Assembly (NCBI GenBank): GCA_947625845.1
Contig: CANQQB010000007.1
Coordinates: 1-55,190 of the forward strand
Direction: 5' to 3'
DNA length: 55,190 nt
Origin: an uncultured Oscillospiraceae bacterium
Lineage (GTDB): Bacteria; Bacillota; Clostridia; Oscillospirales; Oscillospiraceae
Both the position numbers and the translations under genes were made by a program. This document shows positions 22,157-33,788 of the stretch, piece by piece (the first letter of the stretch is position 1; every line of letters begins with the position of its first letter). Below the pieces are notes generated by a model. It searched no databases and had not been told where the DNA came from. It saw only the letters and a list, made by a program, of their open reading frames with translations.

Positions 22157-23523
22157 ACGCCCTCCTCATGCACGGTCAGATCCCTGACCCATTTATACTT
22201 TTTGTAATGCCGGTACACCGCCGGCAGCTTGACCATCTCGTCCAGATTCAAAATGAAAAATACCGCCAGCACCGGCCATTTCAGCACGAACGCCGCCAGG
22301 CACCCCATGGGCACCGAGTAGCCCCACATGACCACCGAGTCGCAGAGAAAACCAAAGCGGCTGTCGCCCCCGGCGGGGAAAATGCCGTTGAAGGTCATCA
22401 CGTTCATGGACTGCCCCACCATGTTGTAGGTGCACATGATGAGCATCCACTTAAGATAATAAGACGCACGCGCGCTCAGGTCCGACAGGGACAGGATGAG
22501 CGGCGTCACCGCCAGAAGCGCCAGGGCTGAGCAAACGCCGCAGACCAGCGCCAGGTGACACAGCCGGCGGCCGTATTCCCTTGCCTGGTCCAGCCGGCCG
22601 GCACCCAGCTCGTTGCCCACCAATATGCCGCCGCCAAGCCCCAGGCCGAAGCACAGACTGCTGAGCAGGTTCTTCACGATGTTGGCGATGGAGTTGGCCG
22701 CCACCGCGTCGGTGCCCAGATGGCCCATGATGACCGAGTACATGGTGAAGCCCACGCCCCAGACGATCTGGTTGCCCAGCACCGGCCAGGTGTACTTCCA
22801 GAAATCGGCCCGGAGCCGCCTGTCGTCGTGCGCGAGGTTGGCTATTCGCAGCTTCACCCGGCCGGGCCGGGCGGTCTCCAGAACGCACCACACCGCCTCC
22901 AGCACGCGGGCCAGCACCGTGGCCAGAGCCGCGCCGGCGATCTCCAGGCGGGGCAGGCCGAACAGGCCGAAGATGAAAAGGGCGTTCAGGCCGATGTTGG
23001 CTACTACGCTGACGCAGCTTACCGCGCTGGCGATGCCAGCTCGGCCGGAGTTTTTCAGCGCGGTCTGGTAGACCTGGCTCAGGCCCGTCAGCAAAAACGC
23101 CGGGGACACGGTCCGCAGATAGACCGCGCCCCGGTCGATGAGGGGCTGTTCGTTGGTGAAAAGGCGCATCAGTCCCGCCGGGGCAAACAGCCCCGCCAGG
23201 AAAAACGCCGCCGACAGCGCCGCCGTCACCTTCATGGTGTAGGCGAACACCCGCTCCACGGCACCCGCGTCCCCCTTGCCCCAGTACTGGGCCGCCAGAA
23301 TGGACAGGCCCGTGGTCAGCGCCGCCAGGAACATGTTCTCCACAAAGCTCACCTGGCTGGCAAGGCTCACGGCCGACAGAGCGTCCTGGGTCAGCGCGCC
23401 AAGCATCAGCGCGTCCGACGCGCTCACCAGGGCCAGCATGATCTGCTGGAACGTGATGGGCAGGATGAGTTTTAAAAGCCGTCTGCGAAACTTATGTCCG
23501 CTCGTCCATGTTTTATCCGTCAC
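22153..23523 (-). CDS. MATE-family efflux transporter in the beta-glucoside operon
   Basis: 456 aa with about 12 membrane helices (LLKLILPITFQQIMLALVSA near the N-terminus; AAQYWGKGD, VGNELGAGRLDQA). The frame is open further upstream, but the GTG at 23523 overlaps the TGA of the GH1 gene (GTGA) and gives a normal N-terminus, so that start is chosen despite a weak ribosome site. It overlaps the downstream oxidoreductase start as well. Its embedding between a beta-glucosidase and an oxidoreductase suggests export of an aglycone or by-product of glycoside breakdown; this is inference from position. Confidence 0.88.
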   Translation of the reverse strand: MTDKTWTSGHKFRRRLLKLILPITFQQIMLALVSASDALMLGALTQDALSAVSLASQVSFVENMFLAALTTGLSILAAQYWGKGDAGAVERVFAYTMKVTAALSAAFFLAGLFAPAGLMRLFTNEQPLIDRGAVYLRTVSPAFLLTGLSQVYQTALKNSGRAGIASAVSCVSVVANIGLNALFIFGLFGLPRLEIAGAALATVLARVLEAVWCVLETARPGRVKLRIANLAHDDRRLRADFWKYTWPVLGNQIVWGVGFTMYSVIMGHLGTDAVAANSIANIVKNLLSSLCFGLGLGGGILVGNELGAGRLDQAREYGRRLCHLALVCGVCSALALLAVTPLILSLSDLSARASYYLKWMLIMCTYNMVGQSMNVMTFNGIFPAGGDSRFGFLCDSVVMWGYSVPMGCLAAFVLKWPVLAVFFILNLDEMVKLPAVYRHYKKYKWVRDLTVHEEGV

Positions 23524-24866
23524 AGGCACTCGCCGTTCGTCTCGATGACATGCGCGTACCAGCGGGCGGAGTCCTTCGGGGTCCGCGCGCCGGTCCGGTA
23601 GTCCACGTACACGATGCCGAACCGCTCGCCGTAGCCGCTGTTCCACTCGAAGTTGTCCAGGAAGCTCCACTGCATGTATCCCCGCAGGTCCAGCCCCTCC
23701 TGCACCGCCTTGGAAAGCTCCAGCAGGTACCGGTGCAGGAAGTCTATCCGCTCCGGGTCGTGGACCTGGCCGTCCAGGTGGATACGGTCGTTGCAGGACT
23801 GGCCGTTTTCCGTGATGTAGACGGGCAGGCCGTAGCGCTTGGCGATGTTGGCGGGGCCGTAGCGCATGACCTCCGGCGTCACGGGCCACTTGTTGCCCGT
23901 CACGGGAAAGCCGGGATAGCGGACCGCGTTCTCGCCGTTTTCATGGACCGCGTGGCCGTTATACACGTTCACGCCGATGAAGTCCGGCGCTTCCATCAGC
24001 GCCCAGTCCGCCGGGTCGATGGTGTCGGCAAAGCGCTTGACGCACGCCGGGGCGGTCTCGTCGTACTTCTTCAGACACAGGCTGTCCAGGAAGATGTTGA
24101 AGGTGAAGGCCCAGTCGTCCCGCTGCAAGTCGAACATGGCCTTGTAGGCCGCCTCCCGGCCGGCGGGGGTGTCCGCCTCCGGGTAGCACATGGCTCCGCA
24201 GGATGCCACGCCTACCTGGGCGGTATCGTCCACGGCCTTGATGGCCCGGTAGGCGGCGGAGTGGGCCAGGCACATGTGGTGGAACACCTGGGCCACCTTT
24301 TCCTCGCTGAGGGTCAGGCCGGGGGCGTGCACACCCAGGCCGTAGCCAAAGCGGGCAGCGCACTGGGGCTCGTTCAGGGTCATGTACTTTTTCACACGTC
24401 CCTTGAACCGCGCCGCCAAAATGCCGGCGTAGCGGCCAAAGGCGTCCACGATGGCCCGGTTCACCCAGCCGCCCTTGTCCTGCAAAGCGCTGGGCAGGTC
24501 CCAGTGGTAGAGGGTGATCAGCGGCTCGATGCCGTTTTTCAGAAGCTCGTCTATGAGCGCGTCGTAATAGGCAAGCCCCGCCTCGTTCACGGCCCCGTCC
24601 CCGTCGGGTATCACACGGGCCCAACTGATGGAAAAGCGGTAGGCCCGGATATTGTGGGCCTTCATGATGGCCACGTCCTCCCGGAAGCGGTGGTAGCTGT
24701 CGCAGGCCACGTCGCCGGTCTCGCCGTTTTTGATGTGAGGATGGGTCCGGTCGTGGCAATAATCGTCCCAGATGTTGGGACCCTTGCCGTCGGCGTCCCA
24801 GCCGCCTTCGCACTGGTAGGACGCGCACGCCACGCCCCAGAGAAAGTCCTTGGGAAATCGGTTCAT
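23520..24866 (-). CDS. bglB: GH1 6-phospho-/beta-glucosidase
   Basis: 448 aa, usual for GH1. The fold starts FPKDFLWGVACASYQCEGGW. The acid/base Glu is in TLNEPQCAA (about residue 165), the nucleophile Glu in VYITENGQS (about 353), and the end has MQWSFLDNFEWNSGYGERFG. The last motif with Trp-Asn-x-Gly-Tyr is typical of beta-glucosidases acting on unphosphorylated substrates, consistent with ABC rather than PTS uptake next door. It hydrolyses cellobiose or aryl-beta-glucosides in the cytoplasm. It overlaps the upstream GH94 gene by 4 bp (ATGA). Confidence 0.94.
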   Translation of the reverse strand: MNRFPKDFLWGVACASYQCEGGWDADGKGPNIWDDYCHDRTHPHIKNGETGDVACDSYHRFREDVAIMKAHNIRAYRFSISWARVIPDGDGAVNEAGLAYYDALIDELLKNGIEPLITLYHWDLPSALQDKGGWVNRAIVDAFGRYAGILAARFKGRVKKYMTLNEPQCAARFGYGLGVHAPGLTLSEEKVAQVFHHMCLAHSAAYRAIKAVDDTAQVGVASCGAMCYPEADTPAGREAAYKAMFDLQRDDWAFTFNIFLDSLCLKKYDETAPACVKRFADTIDPADWALMEAPDFIGVNVYNGHAVHENGENAVRYPGFPVTGNKWPVTPEVMRYGPANIAKRYGLPVYITENGQSCNDRIHLDGQVHDPERIDFLHRYLLELSKAVQEGLDLRGYMQWSFLDNFEWNSGYGERFGIVYVDYRTGARTPKDSARWYAHVIETNGECL

Positions 24867-27283
24867 ACGGTCACCTCAACGGTATATTCTTTCTTGCCCG
24901 GCTCCACGGGCACGGTCTTGCCGGGTACGGCCGCGCCGTCCACGGTCAGGCTGTAAGCGCCGGTATGGCGCACATGGATGTGATAGGCGGCGTCCCGGTA
25001 AAGCCGCTCAACGGTGTACTCCCCCAGGCTCTCCGGCAGACAGGGGTCCACGCACAGGCCCTCCGGCGTAGGCCGCACACCCAGGATGTACTGGCTCACG
25101 TTCACGAACGACCAGGCCGCGGCGCCGGTGAGCCAACTGTTGCGGGCCGCGCCCTCCTCATAAGACGCACGCGCCGCCACGGTCTGGGCATAGCAGTAGG
25201 GCTCCGCGCGGCGGATGTCGCTGCCGTCCTCCTGATAGGCGGGGCAGGTGCGGCGGTAGATGTCAAAGGCGTTGTCCCCCCGGCCGATCACCGTCTCGGC
25301 AATGCTGATCCAGGGGTTGTTGTGGCAGAACACGGACCCGTTTTCCTTGTATCCGGGAGGATAGCTGGTGATCTCCCCCAGCTCCTTGTGGTACACGGTG
25401 TAGCAGGGCGTGACCAGCTCCACGCCGTACTTGCCCAGAAGCCGCTCCCGGACCGAATCCAGGGCCGTCTGCGCCTTGCCGTCCTGCTTGCCCACGCCGG
25501 CCATGACGCACATGCCCTGGGGCTCGATGTAGATCTGGCCCTCGTCGCACACGTGGCTGCCAACCGGGTCAGAATAGGCGTCGTAGGCACGGACGAACCA
25601 GGCCCCGTCCCAGCCGGCGGTCTCGATGGTCTTTTCCATGTCCCGCACGGCGGCCTCCACCTCCGCCGCCTCGTCCGCAAGGCCTCTGGCACGGCACAGA
25701 GCGGCGTACTGGCCGCCATAGAGTACGAACATGCCGGCGATAAACACCGACTCCGCCACCGGTCCCTCGGAGGGTCCCGTGGTCTGGAAGCTCTCCCCCG
25801 GTTCCTCGGAGAAGCAGTTCAGGTTCAGGCAGTCGTTCCAGTCCGCGCGGCCGATGAGGGGCAGGTCGTGGGGACCTTTGTGGGTCATGATGTACCGTAC
25901 GCTCCGGCGCAGGTGCTCCATGAGAGGCTGCTCGCTGCCGGGTACGTTGTCGAAGGGCGTGGGATGGTCCAGGATGGACCAGTCGCCGGTCTCGCTGATG
26001 TAGGCGTAGGTGCAGGCCACCAGCCACAGGGGGTCGTCGTTGAAGCCGCTGCCCACGTCGTTGTTGCCCCGCTTGGTCAGGGGCTGGTACTGGTGGTAGG
26101 TGCTGCCGTCGGCCCACTGGATGGACGCGATGTCGATGATGCGCTCCCTTGCCCGGCCGCGGGCCATATGCACGAAGCCCAGCAGGTCCTGGCAACTGTC
26201 CCGGAAGCCCATGCCCCGGCCGGTGCCGCTCTCAAAGTAGCTGGCGGAGCGGCTCATGTTGAAGGTGATCATGCACTGGTACTGGTGCCACACGTTCACC
26301 ATCCTGTCCAGCACCGGGTCGGGGCTTTTAAGCTGATACCGGCCCAAAAGGCCGTCCCAGTAGGCCGCCAGGTCCCCGAGAGCGGCATCCACCGCCGCGG
26401 GGCTGGCGAACTTGGCCAGCACCCGGTAGGCCGTGTCTTTTCGTATCACGCCGGGGGCGATGAACTTTTTGTCCCGTGGATTCTGCCCGTAGCCCAGCAC
26501 GAACACGTAGGTGACCTGCTGGCCGGGGGCCAGGTCCGCGTCCAAAGCCAGGGCCGCCATAGGCGCGCCGCCGTGGGCAACAAAATCGCCGGTCTTGCCC
26601 TCCCGGACGGCTTGCGGGTCGGCGTAGCTGCCGAACCGACCAAGGAAGGTATCCCGATCCGTATCGTACCCGGCCAGGGGCGCGTTGACGCCGTACCAGG
26701 CGTAGTGGTCCCGGCGCTCCCGGTACTCGGTCTTGTGGTAGACCACGCTGCCCTCCACCTCCAGCTCGCCGATGTTCAGGTTCCGCTGGAAGTTGGTACT
26801 ATCGTCCACCGCGTTCCACAGGCACCACTCCACCGCCGCCGTGAGCCGCAGGGTTTTGGGGCTGTCGTTGGTATTTTTGAGCGTCACCCGCTGGACCTCG
26901 CAGTCCTCGCCTATGGGGACCAGGAAGGTCATCTCCGCGGCCAGACCGTCCTTTTCCGTCTCAAAGACAGTGTACCCCAGGCCGTGGCGGCACACGTACT
27001 TGTCCAGCGCCACGTCCGCCGGGTGATAGGTGGGGCTCCAGGCGGGTTTGCCCGCCTCCTTTATGTAGAAAAACCGGCCTCCCACGTCAGCGGGCACGCT
27101 GTTGTACCGGTAGCGCAGCAGGCGCTGGAGCTTCGCGTCCCGATAGAAGCAATAGCCCCCCGCCGTGTTGCTGATGAGGGAGAAAAACGCCTGGCTGCCC
27201 AGGTAGTTGATCCAGGGCTGGGGCGTGGCGGGGGTCTCGATCACGTACTCCCGCCGCTGGTCGTCAAAATGTCCGTACCGCAT
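24863..27283 (-). CDS. GH94 phosphorylase, cellobiose phosphorylase-like
   Basis: 806 aa, typical for single-domain GH94 cellobiose phosphorylases. N-terminal beta-sandwich (MRYGHFDDQRREYVIETP... NYLG) then the (alpha/alpha)6 barrel with NMSRSASYFESGTGRGMGFR, DSCQDLLG and the catalytic Asp in IGRADWNDCLNL. The enzyme splits cellobiose, or a related beta-glucan disaccharide, with phosphate to glucose-1-phosphate and glucose, saving ATP. ATG 27283 is chosen because AGGAGG sits 8 nt upstream. A hairpin with T-run at 27302-27337 lies just upstream, so expression probably depends on partial read-through or an internal promoter. Confidence 0.93.
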   Translation of the reverse strand: MRYGHFDDQRREYVIETPATPQPWINYLGSQAFFSLISNTAGGYCFYRDAKLQRLLRYRYNSVPADVGGRFFYIKEAGKPAWSPTYHPADVALDKYVCRHGLGYTVFETEKDGLAAEMTFLVPIGEDCEVQRVTLKNTNDSPKTLRLTAAVEWCLWNAVDDSTNFQRNLNIGELEVEGSVVYHKTEYRERRDHYAWYGVNAPLAGYDTDRDTFLGRFGSYADPQAVREGKTGDFVAHGGAPMAALALDADLAPGQQVTYVFVLGYGQNPRDKKFIAPGVIRKDTAYRVLAKFASPAAVDAALGDLAAYWDGLLGRYQLKSPDPVLDRMVNVWHQYQCMITFNMSRSASYFESGTGRGMGFRDSCQDLLGFVHMARGRARERIIDIASIQWADGSTYHQYQPLTKRGNNDVGSGFNDDPLWLVACTYAYISETGDWSILDHPTPFDNVPGSEQPLMEHLRRSVRYIMTHKGPHDLPLIGRADWNDCLNLNCFSEEPGESFQTTGPSEGPVAESVFIAGMFVLYGGQYAALCRARGLADEAAEVEAAVRDMEKTIETAGWDGAWFVRAYDAYSDPVGSHVCDEGQIYIEPQGMCVMAGVGKQDGKAQTALDSVRERLLGKYGVELVTPCYTVYHKELGEITSYPPGYKENGSVFCHNNPWISIAETVIGRGDNAFDIYRRTCPAYQEDGSDIRRAEPYCYAQTVAARASYEEGAARNSWLTGAAAWSFVNVSQYILGVRPTPEGLCVDPCLPESLGEYTVERLYRDAAYHIHVRHTGAYSLTVDGAAVPGKTVPVEPGKKEYTVEVTV

Positions 27284-27301
27284 GGCCGGTCCTCCTTGTC
27301 G

Positions 27302-27337
27302 TTTTAAAAATGGGAGGGTCCGCATCGGGGCCCTCCC
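27302..27337 (-). terminator. Intercistronic terminator between GH3 and GH94 genes
   Basis: GGGAGGG / CCCTCCC stem with inner pairing, followed on the minus strand by ATTTTTAAAAC. It may reduce expression of the downstream GH94-GH1-MATE-Gfo genes. Confidence 0.65.
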
Positions 27338-27358
27338 GCGCTTGTGTTGTCTGCCCGC

Positions 27359-29620
27359 TCAGCGGTTCATGGCCTGGATCATGCCGTTCAGCATCTCCTC
27401 GCTGACGGCGCCTCCGCTGAAGCTCACCACGCTCCGCAGGGGCATGTACCGCACCATGGCGGCGCCCATCTCGTCGGTGATGGCCTCCTGGGCCGCGTCG
27501 CTGTCCCCGCCGTGGCCGCCGAACTGCTGGCTCATGCCGTCCATCACGGGCTTGATGACCTGCATCGCGTCCGGGTCGGCCAGGATGTCCATGAAGATGG
27601 AATCCTTGGTGTAGTGCTTTTTGATCTTCACCGTGCTGGTGACGGTCACGGTGGCGGCGGCGTCGATCTGCCGGGAGGACTGGCCCACCTCGATGGTGAA
27701 CGCGCCGGTCTCCACATGCCAGTCGTGCAGCTCGCTGTTCCAATAGGCAAAGGCCCTTTTGTCCAGGGTGAAGGACACGTCGCGGCTCTCGCCGGGGGCC
27801 AGCTCCACCTTTTCAAAGCCCTTCAGCTCCCGCACGGGCCGGAACACGGTGCTCTCCTGATCGCCCACGTAAAGCTGCACCACGGTCTTGCCGGTCCGGT
27901 CGCCGGTGTTGGTGGCCTTCACGGTCACGGTCAGGGTATCCTGGTCGGTGATGGCGTCCGCGCTCAGGCGCAGGTCGGAATAGGCGAAGGTGGTGTAGCT
28001 CAGGCCGTGGCCAAAGGGGAACGCCACGTCCATGCGCTTTTTGTCGTAGTACCGGTAGCCCACGAAAACGCCCTCCCGGTAGTCGGCCTGGTCGGCCTCG
28101 CCGCCGTAATAGAGGTAGGAGGGGTTATCCTCCAGCTTGACAGGGAAGCTCTCCGCCAGGTGGCCGGAGGGGTTCACGTCGCCGTAGAGCACCCGGACCG
28201 TGGCAAGACCCACGGCCTGACCACCCAGATATGCCTCCAGCACCGCCTTGACCTGGCCCAGCCAGGGCATCTCCACCGGCGAGCCGTTGTGCAGCACAAC
28301 GACCGTGTTGGGGTTCGCCGCGGCGACGGCCTCGATGAGCTTGTTCTGGCAGGCGGGCATGGCCATATGGGGCCGGTCGTAGCCCTCGGATTCGTAGCTG
28401 TCGGGCAATCCGGCGAACACCACGGCGACCTTGGCCGCCTTGGCCGCAGCCACCGCCTGGGCGATCATGTCGTCCGTGGCCTCGTCCCTGGCCACGCTGT
28501 AGCCTTGGGCATAGGTCACGTTCAGGCCTTCCGCCGCCTCCAGAGCGGAGGTGGTCTTGAAGGAGTTGATGTGGCTGGAGCCGCCGCCCTGGAACCGGGG
28601 CTTCGCGGCGAACTCGCCGATGAAGGCCACGCTGTCGGCCTTGTTCAAGGGCAGCACGCCATCGTTTTTGAGAAGCACCATGCACTGGCCCGCGATGTCG
28701 GCGGAGAGCAGGTGGTCCGCCTCCTTGTCCCAGGGGGTGTCGGGCCTGGCGGTGGCGAAATACTTCTCGTGGATGGTCAAAATGCGCTCCACGGCCTTGT
28801 CCAGCACGGCCTCGTCCAGCTCGCCGGCCTTGACGGCTTCCACGATCTTCTTATCGTTGACGCCGCCGGAGGACGGCATCTCCAGGTCCATGCCCGCCGC
28901 CAGACCGGGGACCCGATCGCTGACCGCGCCCCAGTCGCTCATGACGTAGCCCTCAAACCCCCACTCGTCCCGCAGCACTTCCGTCAGCAGCCAGTGGTTT
29001 TGGGAGGCGTACACGCCGTTGATCTTATTATAGGAGCACATGACGGTCCAGGGCTGGGCCTTCTTCACCGCCGTCTCAAAGGCGGGGAAGTAGATCTCCC
29101 GCAGGGTCCGCTCGTCGGCGTTGGAGCTGGAACTCATGCGCCGGTGCTCCTGGTCGTTGGCGGCGAAGTGCTTGATGGAGGTGCCCACGTTCTGGCTCTG
29201 CACGCCGTTGATGTAGGACGCTGCCATCTCGCCGGCCAGGTACGGGTCCTCGGACATGTACTCGAAGTTCCGGCCGCACAGAGGCGAGCGCTTGATGTTC
29301 ACCGCCGGACCCAGCACCACGGCCAGCTTTTCATGCTGGCAGCTCGCGCCGATGGACTGGCCCATCTTGTAGATGAGGTCCCGGTCGAAGGACGCGGCCG
29401 TGGCGCAGGCGGCGGGCATGCAGACCGCCTTGATGGAGTCGTTCAGACCCAGGTGGTCCGCCGCCTCGTCCTGCTTGCGCAGGCCGTGAGGGCCGTCGGA
29501 CACCATGACGGACTGCACGCCCAGGCGCTCCACGGGTTTCGTGTGCCAGAAGTCCAGGCCGGAGCAGAGTCCGGCCTTTTCCTCCAGCGTCATTTGGGAA
29601 ATGACGTTTTTGATATCCAT
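27359..29620 (-). CDS. GH3 beta-glucosidase with canonical domain order
   Basis: 753 aa. The (beta/alpha)8 barrel comes first: MTLEEKAGLCSGLDFWHTKP, KHFAANDQEHRR, with the nucleophile Asp in YVMSDWGAV (about residue 227). The alpha/beta sandwich and a fibronectin-III-like domain (ATNTGDRTGKTVVQLYVG) follow. An unusual ~85-residue C-terminal tail (from VKIKKHYTKDSIFMDILADP) contains a helical, Met-rich stretch resembling the GH3 tail of some gut Firmicutes. No signal peptide, so cytoplasmic. ATG 29620 has AGGAGG 10 nt upstream. It starts 5 bp after the transporter ATPase gene, placing it in the same operon. Confidence 0.93.
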   Translation of the reverse strand: MDIKNVISQMTLEEKAGLCSGLDFWHTKPVERLGVQSVMVSDGPHGLRKQDEAADHLGLNDSIKAVCMPAACATAASFDRDLIYKMGQSIGASCQHEKLAVVLGPAVNIKRSPLCGRNFEYMSEDPYLAGEMAASYINGVQSQNVGTSIKHFAANDQEHRRMSSSSNADERTLREIYFPAFETAVKKAQPWTVMCSYNKINGVYASQNHWLLTEVLRDEWGFEGYVMSDWGAVSDRVPGLAAGMDLEMPSSGGVNDKKIVEAVKAGELDEAVLDKAVERILTIHEKYFATARPDTPWDKEADHLLSADIAGQCMVLLKNDGVLPLNKADSVAFIGEFAAKPRFQGGGSSHINSFKTTSALEAAEGLNVTYAQGYSVARDEATDDMIAQAVAAAKAAKVAVVFAGLPDSYESEGYDRPHMAMPACQNKLIEAVAAANPNTVVVLHNGSPVEMPWLGQVKAVLEAYLGGQAVGLATVRVLYGDVNPSGHLAESFPVKLEDNPSYLYYGGEADQADYREGVFVGYRYYDKKRMDVAFPFGHGLSYTTFAYSDLRLSADAITDQDTLTVTVKATNTGDRTGKTVVQLYVGDQESTVFRPVRELKGFEKVELAPGESRDVSFTLDKRAFAYWNSELHDWHVETGAFTIEVGQSSRQIDAAATVTVTSTVKIKKHYTKDSIFMDILADPDAMQVIKPVMDGMSQQFGGHGGDSDAAQEAITDEMGAAMVRYMPLRSVVSFSGGAVSEEMLNGMIQAMNR

Positions 29621-29625
29621 GGCTC

Positions 29626-30483
29626 TTATGCCTCCTGTTTCAAGTCGACGGTGGACAGGTCCCACGCCTCGTGGATCTTGGGCACGTCGCTGATAAGCCG
29701 CTTGGTGTAGGCCGCGTTGGGGTGCAAAATGACCTCGTCCGCCTTGCCGTACTCCACGAACTTGCCGTGCTCCATGATGTACACCGTGTCGGAGATGTAA
29801 TAGGCCAGACCGATGTCGTGGGTGATGAAGATGACGGTCATGCCGATCTCGTCCCGCAGGTTCAGCAGCATATCCAATATTGTGGCGCGGGAGCAGGCGT
29901 CCACCATGGAGGTGGGCTCGTCGGCCAGCAAAATTTTGGGCTTTAAGAGGAAGATGCGGGCGATCATCAGCCGCTGCATCTGGCCGCCGGACAGCTCAAA
30001 GGGGTACTTGTTGGTCAGCTCCTTGAACTCCAGGTTCACGAACTGGCAGGCCTCGCTCATCATGTTGAACTTCTCTTCCCTGGAAAGACCCTTGCCGCCG
30101 CGCATGTTGATGCAGTCCAGCAGGACGGTGTCTATCTTCTGGAAGGTGTTGAAGGAGGAAAACGGGTCCTGGAAAATGGCCTGGATGCCCTTCCAGTACT
30201 CCTTTTTCTTGTGGCCGCTGGAGATGTCCCGGGGCTTGCCCTGGAAGAAGATCTCCCCCTCCGTGGCGTTGGAAAGACCCAGCAGCATCTTGCTCAGCGT
30301 GGTCTTGCCGGAGCCGGACTCGCCCACGATGGACACGAACTCGCCCTCGTGGAACTCAAAGTCCACATGGTCCACGGCTACGGTCTTTTTATCGCCGAAG
30401 CCGAAGATCTTGGTGACGCCTTTGCCGGACAGGCACAGAGGCGCGTTTTTGAAATCCTTCTGCACGCGGACCGGTTCATTCAT
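29626..30483 (-). CDS. Oligopeptide/oligosaccharide ABC transporter ATPase (OppF/DppF type)
   Basis: 285 aa. Walker [13 protein letters not shown], signature [12 protein letters not shown], Walker [15 protein letters not shown]-loop ITHDIGLAY. It lacks the Cys-containing C-terminal extension seen in its partner, ending soon after VDLKQEA. It works with the OppD-type ATPase encoded just upstream (8-bp overlap) to power the permeases. The genes around it point to beta-oligosaccharide rather than peptide transport. Confidence 0.9.
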   Translation of the reverse strand: MNEPVRVQKDFKNAPLCLSGKGVTKIFGFGDKKTVAVDHVDFEFHEGEFVSIVGESGSGKTTLSKMLLGLSNATEGEIFFQGKPRDISSGHKKKEYWKGIQAIFQDPFSSFNTFQKIDTVLLDCINMRGGKGLSREEKFNMMSEACQFVNLEFKELTNKYPFELSGGQMQRLMIARIFLLKPKILLADEPTSMVDACSRATILDMLLNLRDEIGMTVIFITHDIGLAYYISDTVYIMEHGKFVEYGKADEVILHPNAAYTKRLISDVPKIHEAWDLSTVDLKQEA

Positions 30484-31483
30484 GACTGTACGCCTCCTTC
30501 AATTCGTCGATGCCCAGCAGGCAGCGATACATGCGTCCGTCGCCGAACGGCTTCTCCGGGATGGAGGTATAGCGGCAGTCGGCGGTGGCGTATTTGCACC
30601 GCTCGGCGAAGCGGCACCCATCCGGGGGACGCTTCAGGTTGGGGGGCGCGCCGGGGATGGCCGCCAGCTTGTGGCCGCGGGTGCCTTCCTCGGGCACCAG
30701 GATGGAGCCCATCAGGCCGTGGGAGTAGGGGTGCACCGGGTCGAACACCATCTCCTGCGCGGAGCCCTTTTCCACGATCTGGCCGGCGTACATGACCATA
30801 ATATCATCGGTCACGTTATAAAGCAAGGGCAGCTCGTGGGTGATGAACAGCATGGATTTCACGTGGCCGCTCTCCATGAGCTGGCGCATCATTTTGATGA
30901 CCAGCTTCTGGCTCGTCACGTCCAGGGCGGAGGACGGCTCGTCGGCGATGAGCACCTTGGGGTTCAAGATGGTGCTCACGGCGATGACGGTCCGCTGCTT
31001 CATGCCGCCGGACAGCTCCACCGCGTGTTTGTCCAGCGCGTCCAGGGGCAGACCAACCTCGGCGAAACGCGCCTCGGCCATCTCCCGTATCTCGGCCTTG
31101 CTCTTCTTGGGGTCGTGGGCGTGGATAACGTCCTCCAGGAAGCGGATGATCTTCTGGGTGGGGTTCAGAGCGTTCATGGCGGCCTGGGGGATGTAGGCGA
31201 TCTCGCTGCCCAGGATGGTCTTGCGGACCGTATCCGGGTCCATGCCGGAGATGTTCTGGCCGTCGATGATGATGTCGCCGCTCATGTAGTGCAGCGGCGG
31301 GAAGTAATAGCCCATCATGGACAGGGCCAAAGTGGACTTGCCGCAGCCGGACTCGCCGGCGATGCCCAGGCTCTTGCCCTCTTCGATGGCGAAGGACACG
31401 CCGTCCACCGCATACACGTCCTCATGGAAGCGGGTGACGTATTTGGTCTTGAGGTTTCTGACCTCCAACATAACTTTTCCCAT
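30476..31483 (-). CDS. Oligopeptide/oligosaccharide ABC transporter ATPase (OppD/DppD type)
   Basis: 335 aa. Walker [13 protein letters not shown], signature [12 protein letters not shown], Walker [14 protein letters not shown]. The C-terminus carries the family's oligopeptide-type extension with [18 protein letters not shown], where four cysteines in related proteins bind an Fe-S cluster. It pairs with the OppF-type subunit; the genes overlap by 8 bp. An acidic ribosome-site context GGAGGAC lies upstream of the ATG. Confidence 0.92.
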   Translation of the reverse strand: MGKVMLEVRNLKTKYVTRFHEDVYAVDGVSFAIEEGKSLGIAGESGCGKSTLALSMMGYYFPPLHYMSGDIIIDGQNISGMDPDTVRKTILGSEIAYIPQAAMNALNPTQKIIRFLEDVIHAHDPKKSKAEIREMAEARFAEVGLPLDALDKHAVELSGGMKQRTVIAVSTILNPKVLIADEPSSALDVTSQKLVIKMMRQLMESGHVKSMLFITHELPLLYNVTDDIMVMYAGQIVEKGSAQEMVFDPVHPYSHGLMGSILVPEEGTRGHKLAAIPGAPPNLKRPPDGCRFAERCKYATADCRYTSIPEKPFGDGRMYRCLLGIDELKEAYSHE

Positions 31484-31493
31484 AGCGTCCTCC

Positions 31494-32741
<1,248 letters not shown>

Positions 32742-32755
32742 CGTCTTTCCCTCCC

Positions 32756-33760
32756 TTATTCGACCTGGGCCGCCTTGACCCGCGGGTCAATGAAGCCGTA
32801 GATGATGTCCAGCAGGAACGTCACGATCAGCACCATGACGGTGATGATCAGGGTCGTGGCGGATATCAGCGGGTAGTCCGCCGCGGTGACGGCCGCGTAC
32901 ATGGTGCTGCCAAGGCCGGGATAGGAGAAGATGATCTCCGCGACCAGGGCGCCGCCGATCATGGTGCCGATGCTCAGGGCCAGGCCGGTGACCTGGGGGA
33001 GCATGGCGTTGCGGAACACGTAGCCCACGATCTTCCTGTCCTTGATGCCCAGAAAACGGGAGTATTTCACATAGTCCGCGTTCAGCTCATAGATGGACAT
33101 ACTGCGCATGCCCACGGCCTGACCGCCGATGGACACCAGCACGATGGACCAGAAGGGAAGCTGATAGTGGCTTATCACGGACTTGATGAAGTCCCAGCTC
33201 AAATGCGGTATCATGTCGAAGGCGTAGCCGCCTGAGATGGGCGCCACCTTCAGGTATACGCCGAAAATCACCAGCAGCACGACCGCCATACCGAAGGCGG
33301 GCACATTGCTCAGGAAAAGGCTCACGGGCATGAGCACCTTGTCGAAGCCCTTGCGGATATAGGCCGCCAGAGCGCCAAGGATGTTACCCAGCAGCCACCC
33401 CACGATGATGGCCGGCAATTGCAGCGCGATGGTCCAGCCGATGGCGCTGCCGATGATGTCGCTCACGGACCGGGGATACTGGCTGAAGGACAGGCCGAAG
33501 TTGCCGTGGATGGCGTTTTTGCAGAAGCGCAAAAATTGCTGGTACATGGGCAGGTTCGTGCCAAATTCCTCCTGGTAATGCTCATAGATACGCGCAACGG
33601 CCTGGGCGTCCGCGTTGCCGCCGGCCAGCTTGCCGGTGATGGACGCCACCGGGTCCGCCGGCATCAGCCGGGGCAGGATGAAGTTCAGGATGACCGCCGC
33701 GATAAAAGTCAGAATAAACCAGAATATCTTTTTGCCGAAGTATTTCCTGTAACCTTTCAC
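32756..33760 (-). CDS. ABC permease (OppB/DppB type)
   Basis: 334 aa with six membrane helices. The N-terminus has the long first helix ([22 protein letters not shown]), and the EAA-like loop is around [27 protein letters not shown], read near residue 230. It forms the translocation channel with the OppC-type subunit. A hairpin with T-rich 3' flank (33789-33829) separates it from the binding-protein gene and probably keeps permease levels below binding-protein levels. Confidence 0.92.
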   Translation of the reverse strand: MKGYRKYFGKKIFWFILTFIAAVILNFILPRLMPADPVASITGKLAGGNADAQAVARIYEHYQEEFGTNLPMYQQFLRFCKNAIHGNFGLSFSQYPRSVSDIIGSAIGWTIALQLPAIIVGWLLGNILGALAAYIRKGFDKVLMPVSLFLSNVPAFGMAVVLLVIFGVYLKVAPISGGYAFDMIPHLSWDFIKSVISHYQLPFWSIVLVSIGGQAVGMRSMSIYELNADYVKYSRFLGIKDRKIVGYVFRNAMLPQVTGLALSIGTMIGGALVAEIIFSYPGLGSTMYAAVTAADYPLISATTLIITVMVLIVTFLLDIIYGFIDPRVKAAQVE

Positions 33761-33788
33761 AGGTCGATTTCCCCCTTTCTCATTTCTT

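Noticed and set aside
24965-27307. 780-codon open frame on the plus strand opposite the GH94 gene (also long frames opposite the GH3 gene at 27.3-29.7 kb and the binding protein at 33.8-35.7 kb)
   Set aside because: High GC makes stop codons rare in antisense frames. The translations are Val/Gly/His-rich with no domain, no ribosome site and no conserved motif, while the other strand encodes clear enzymes.
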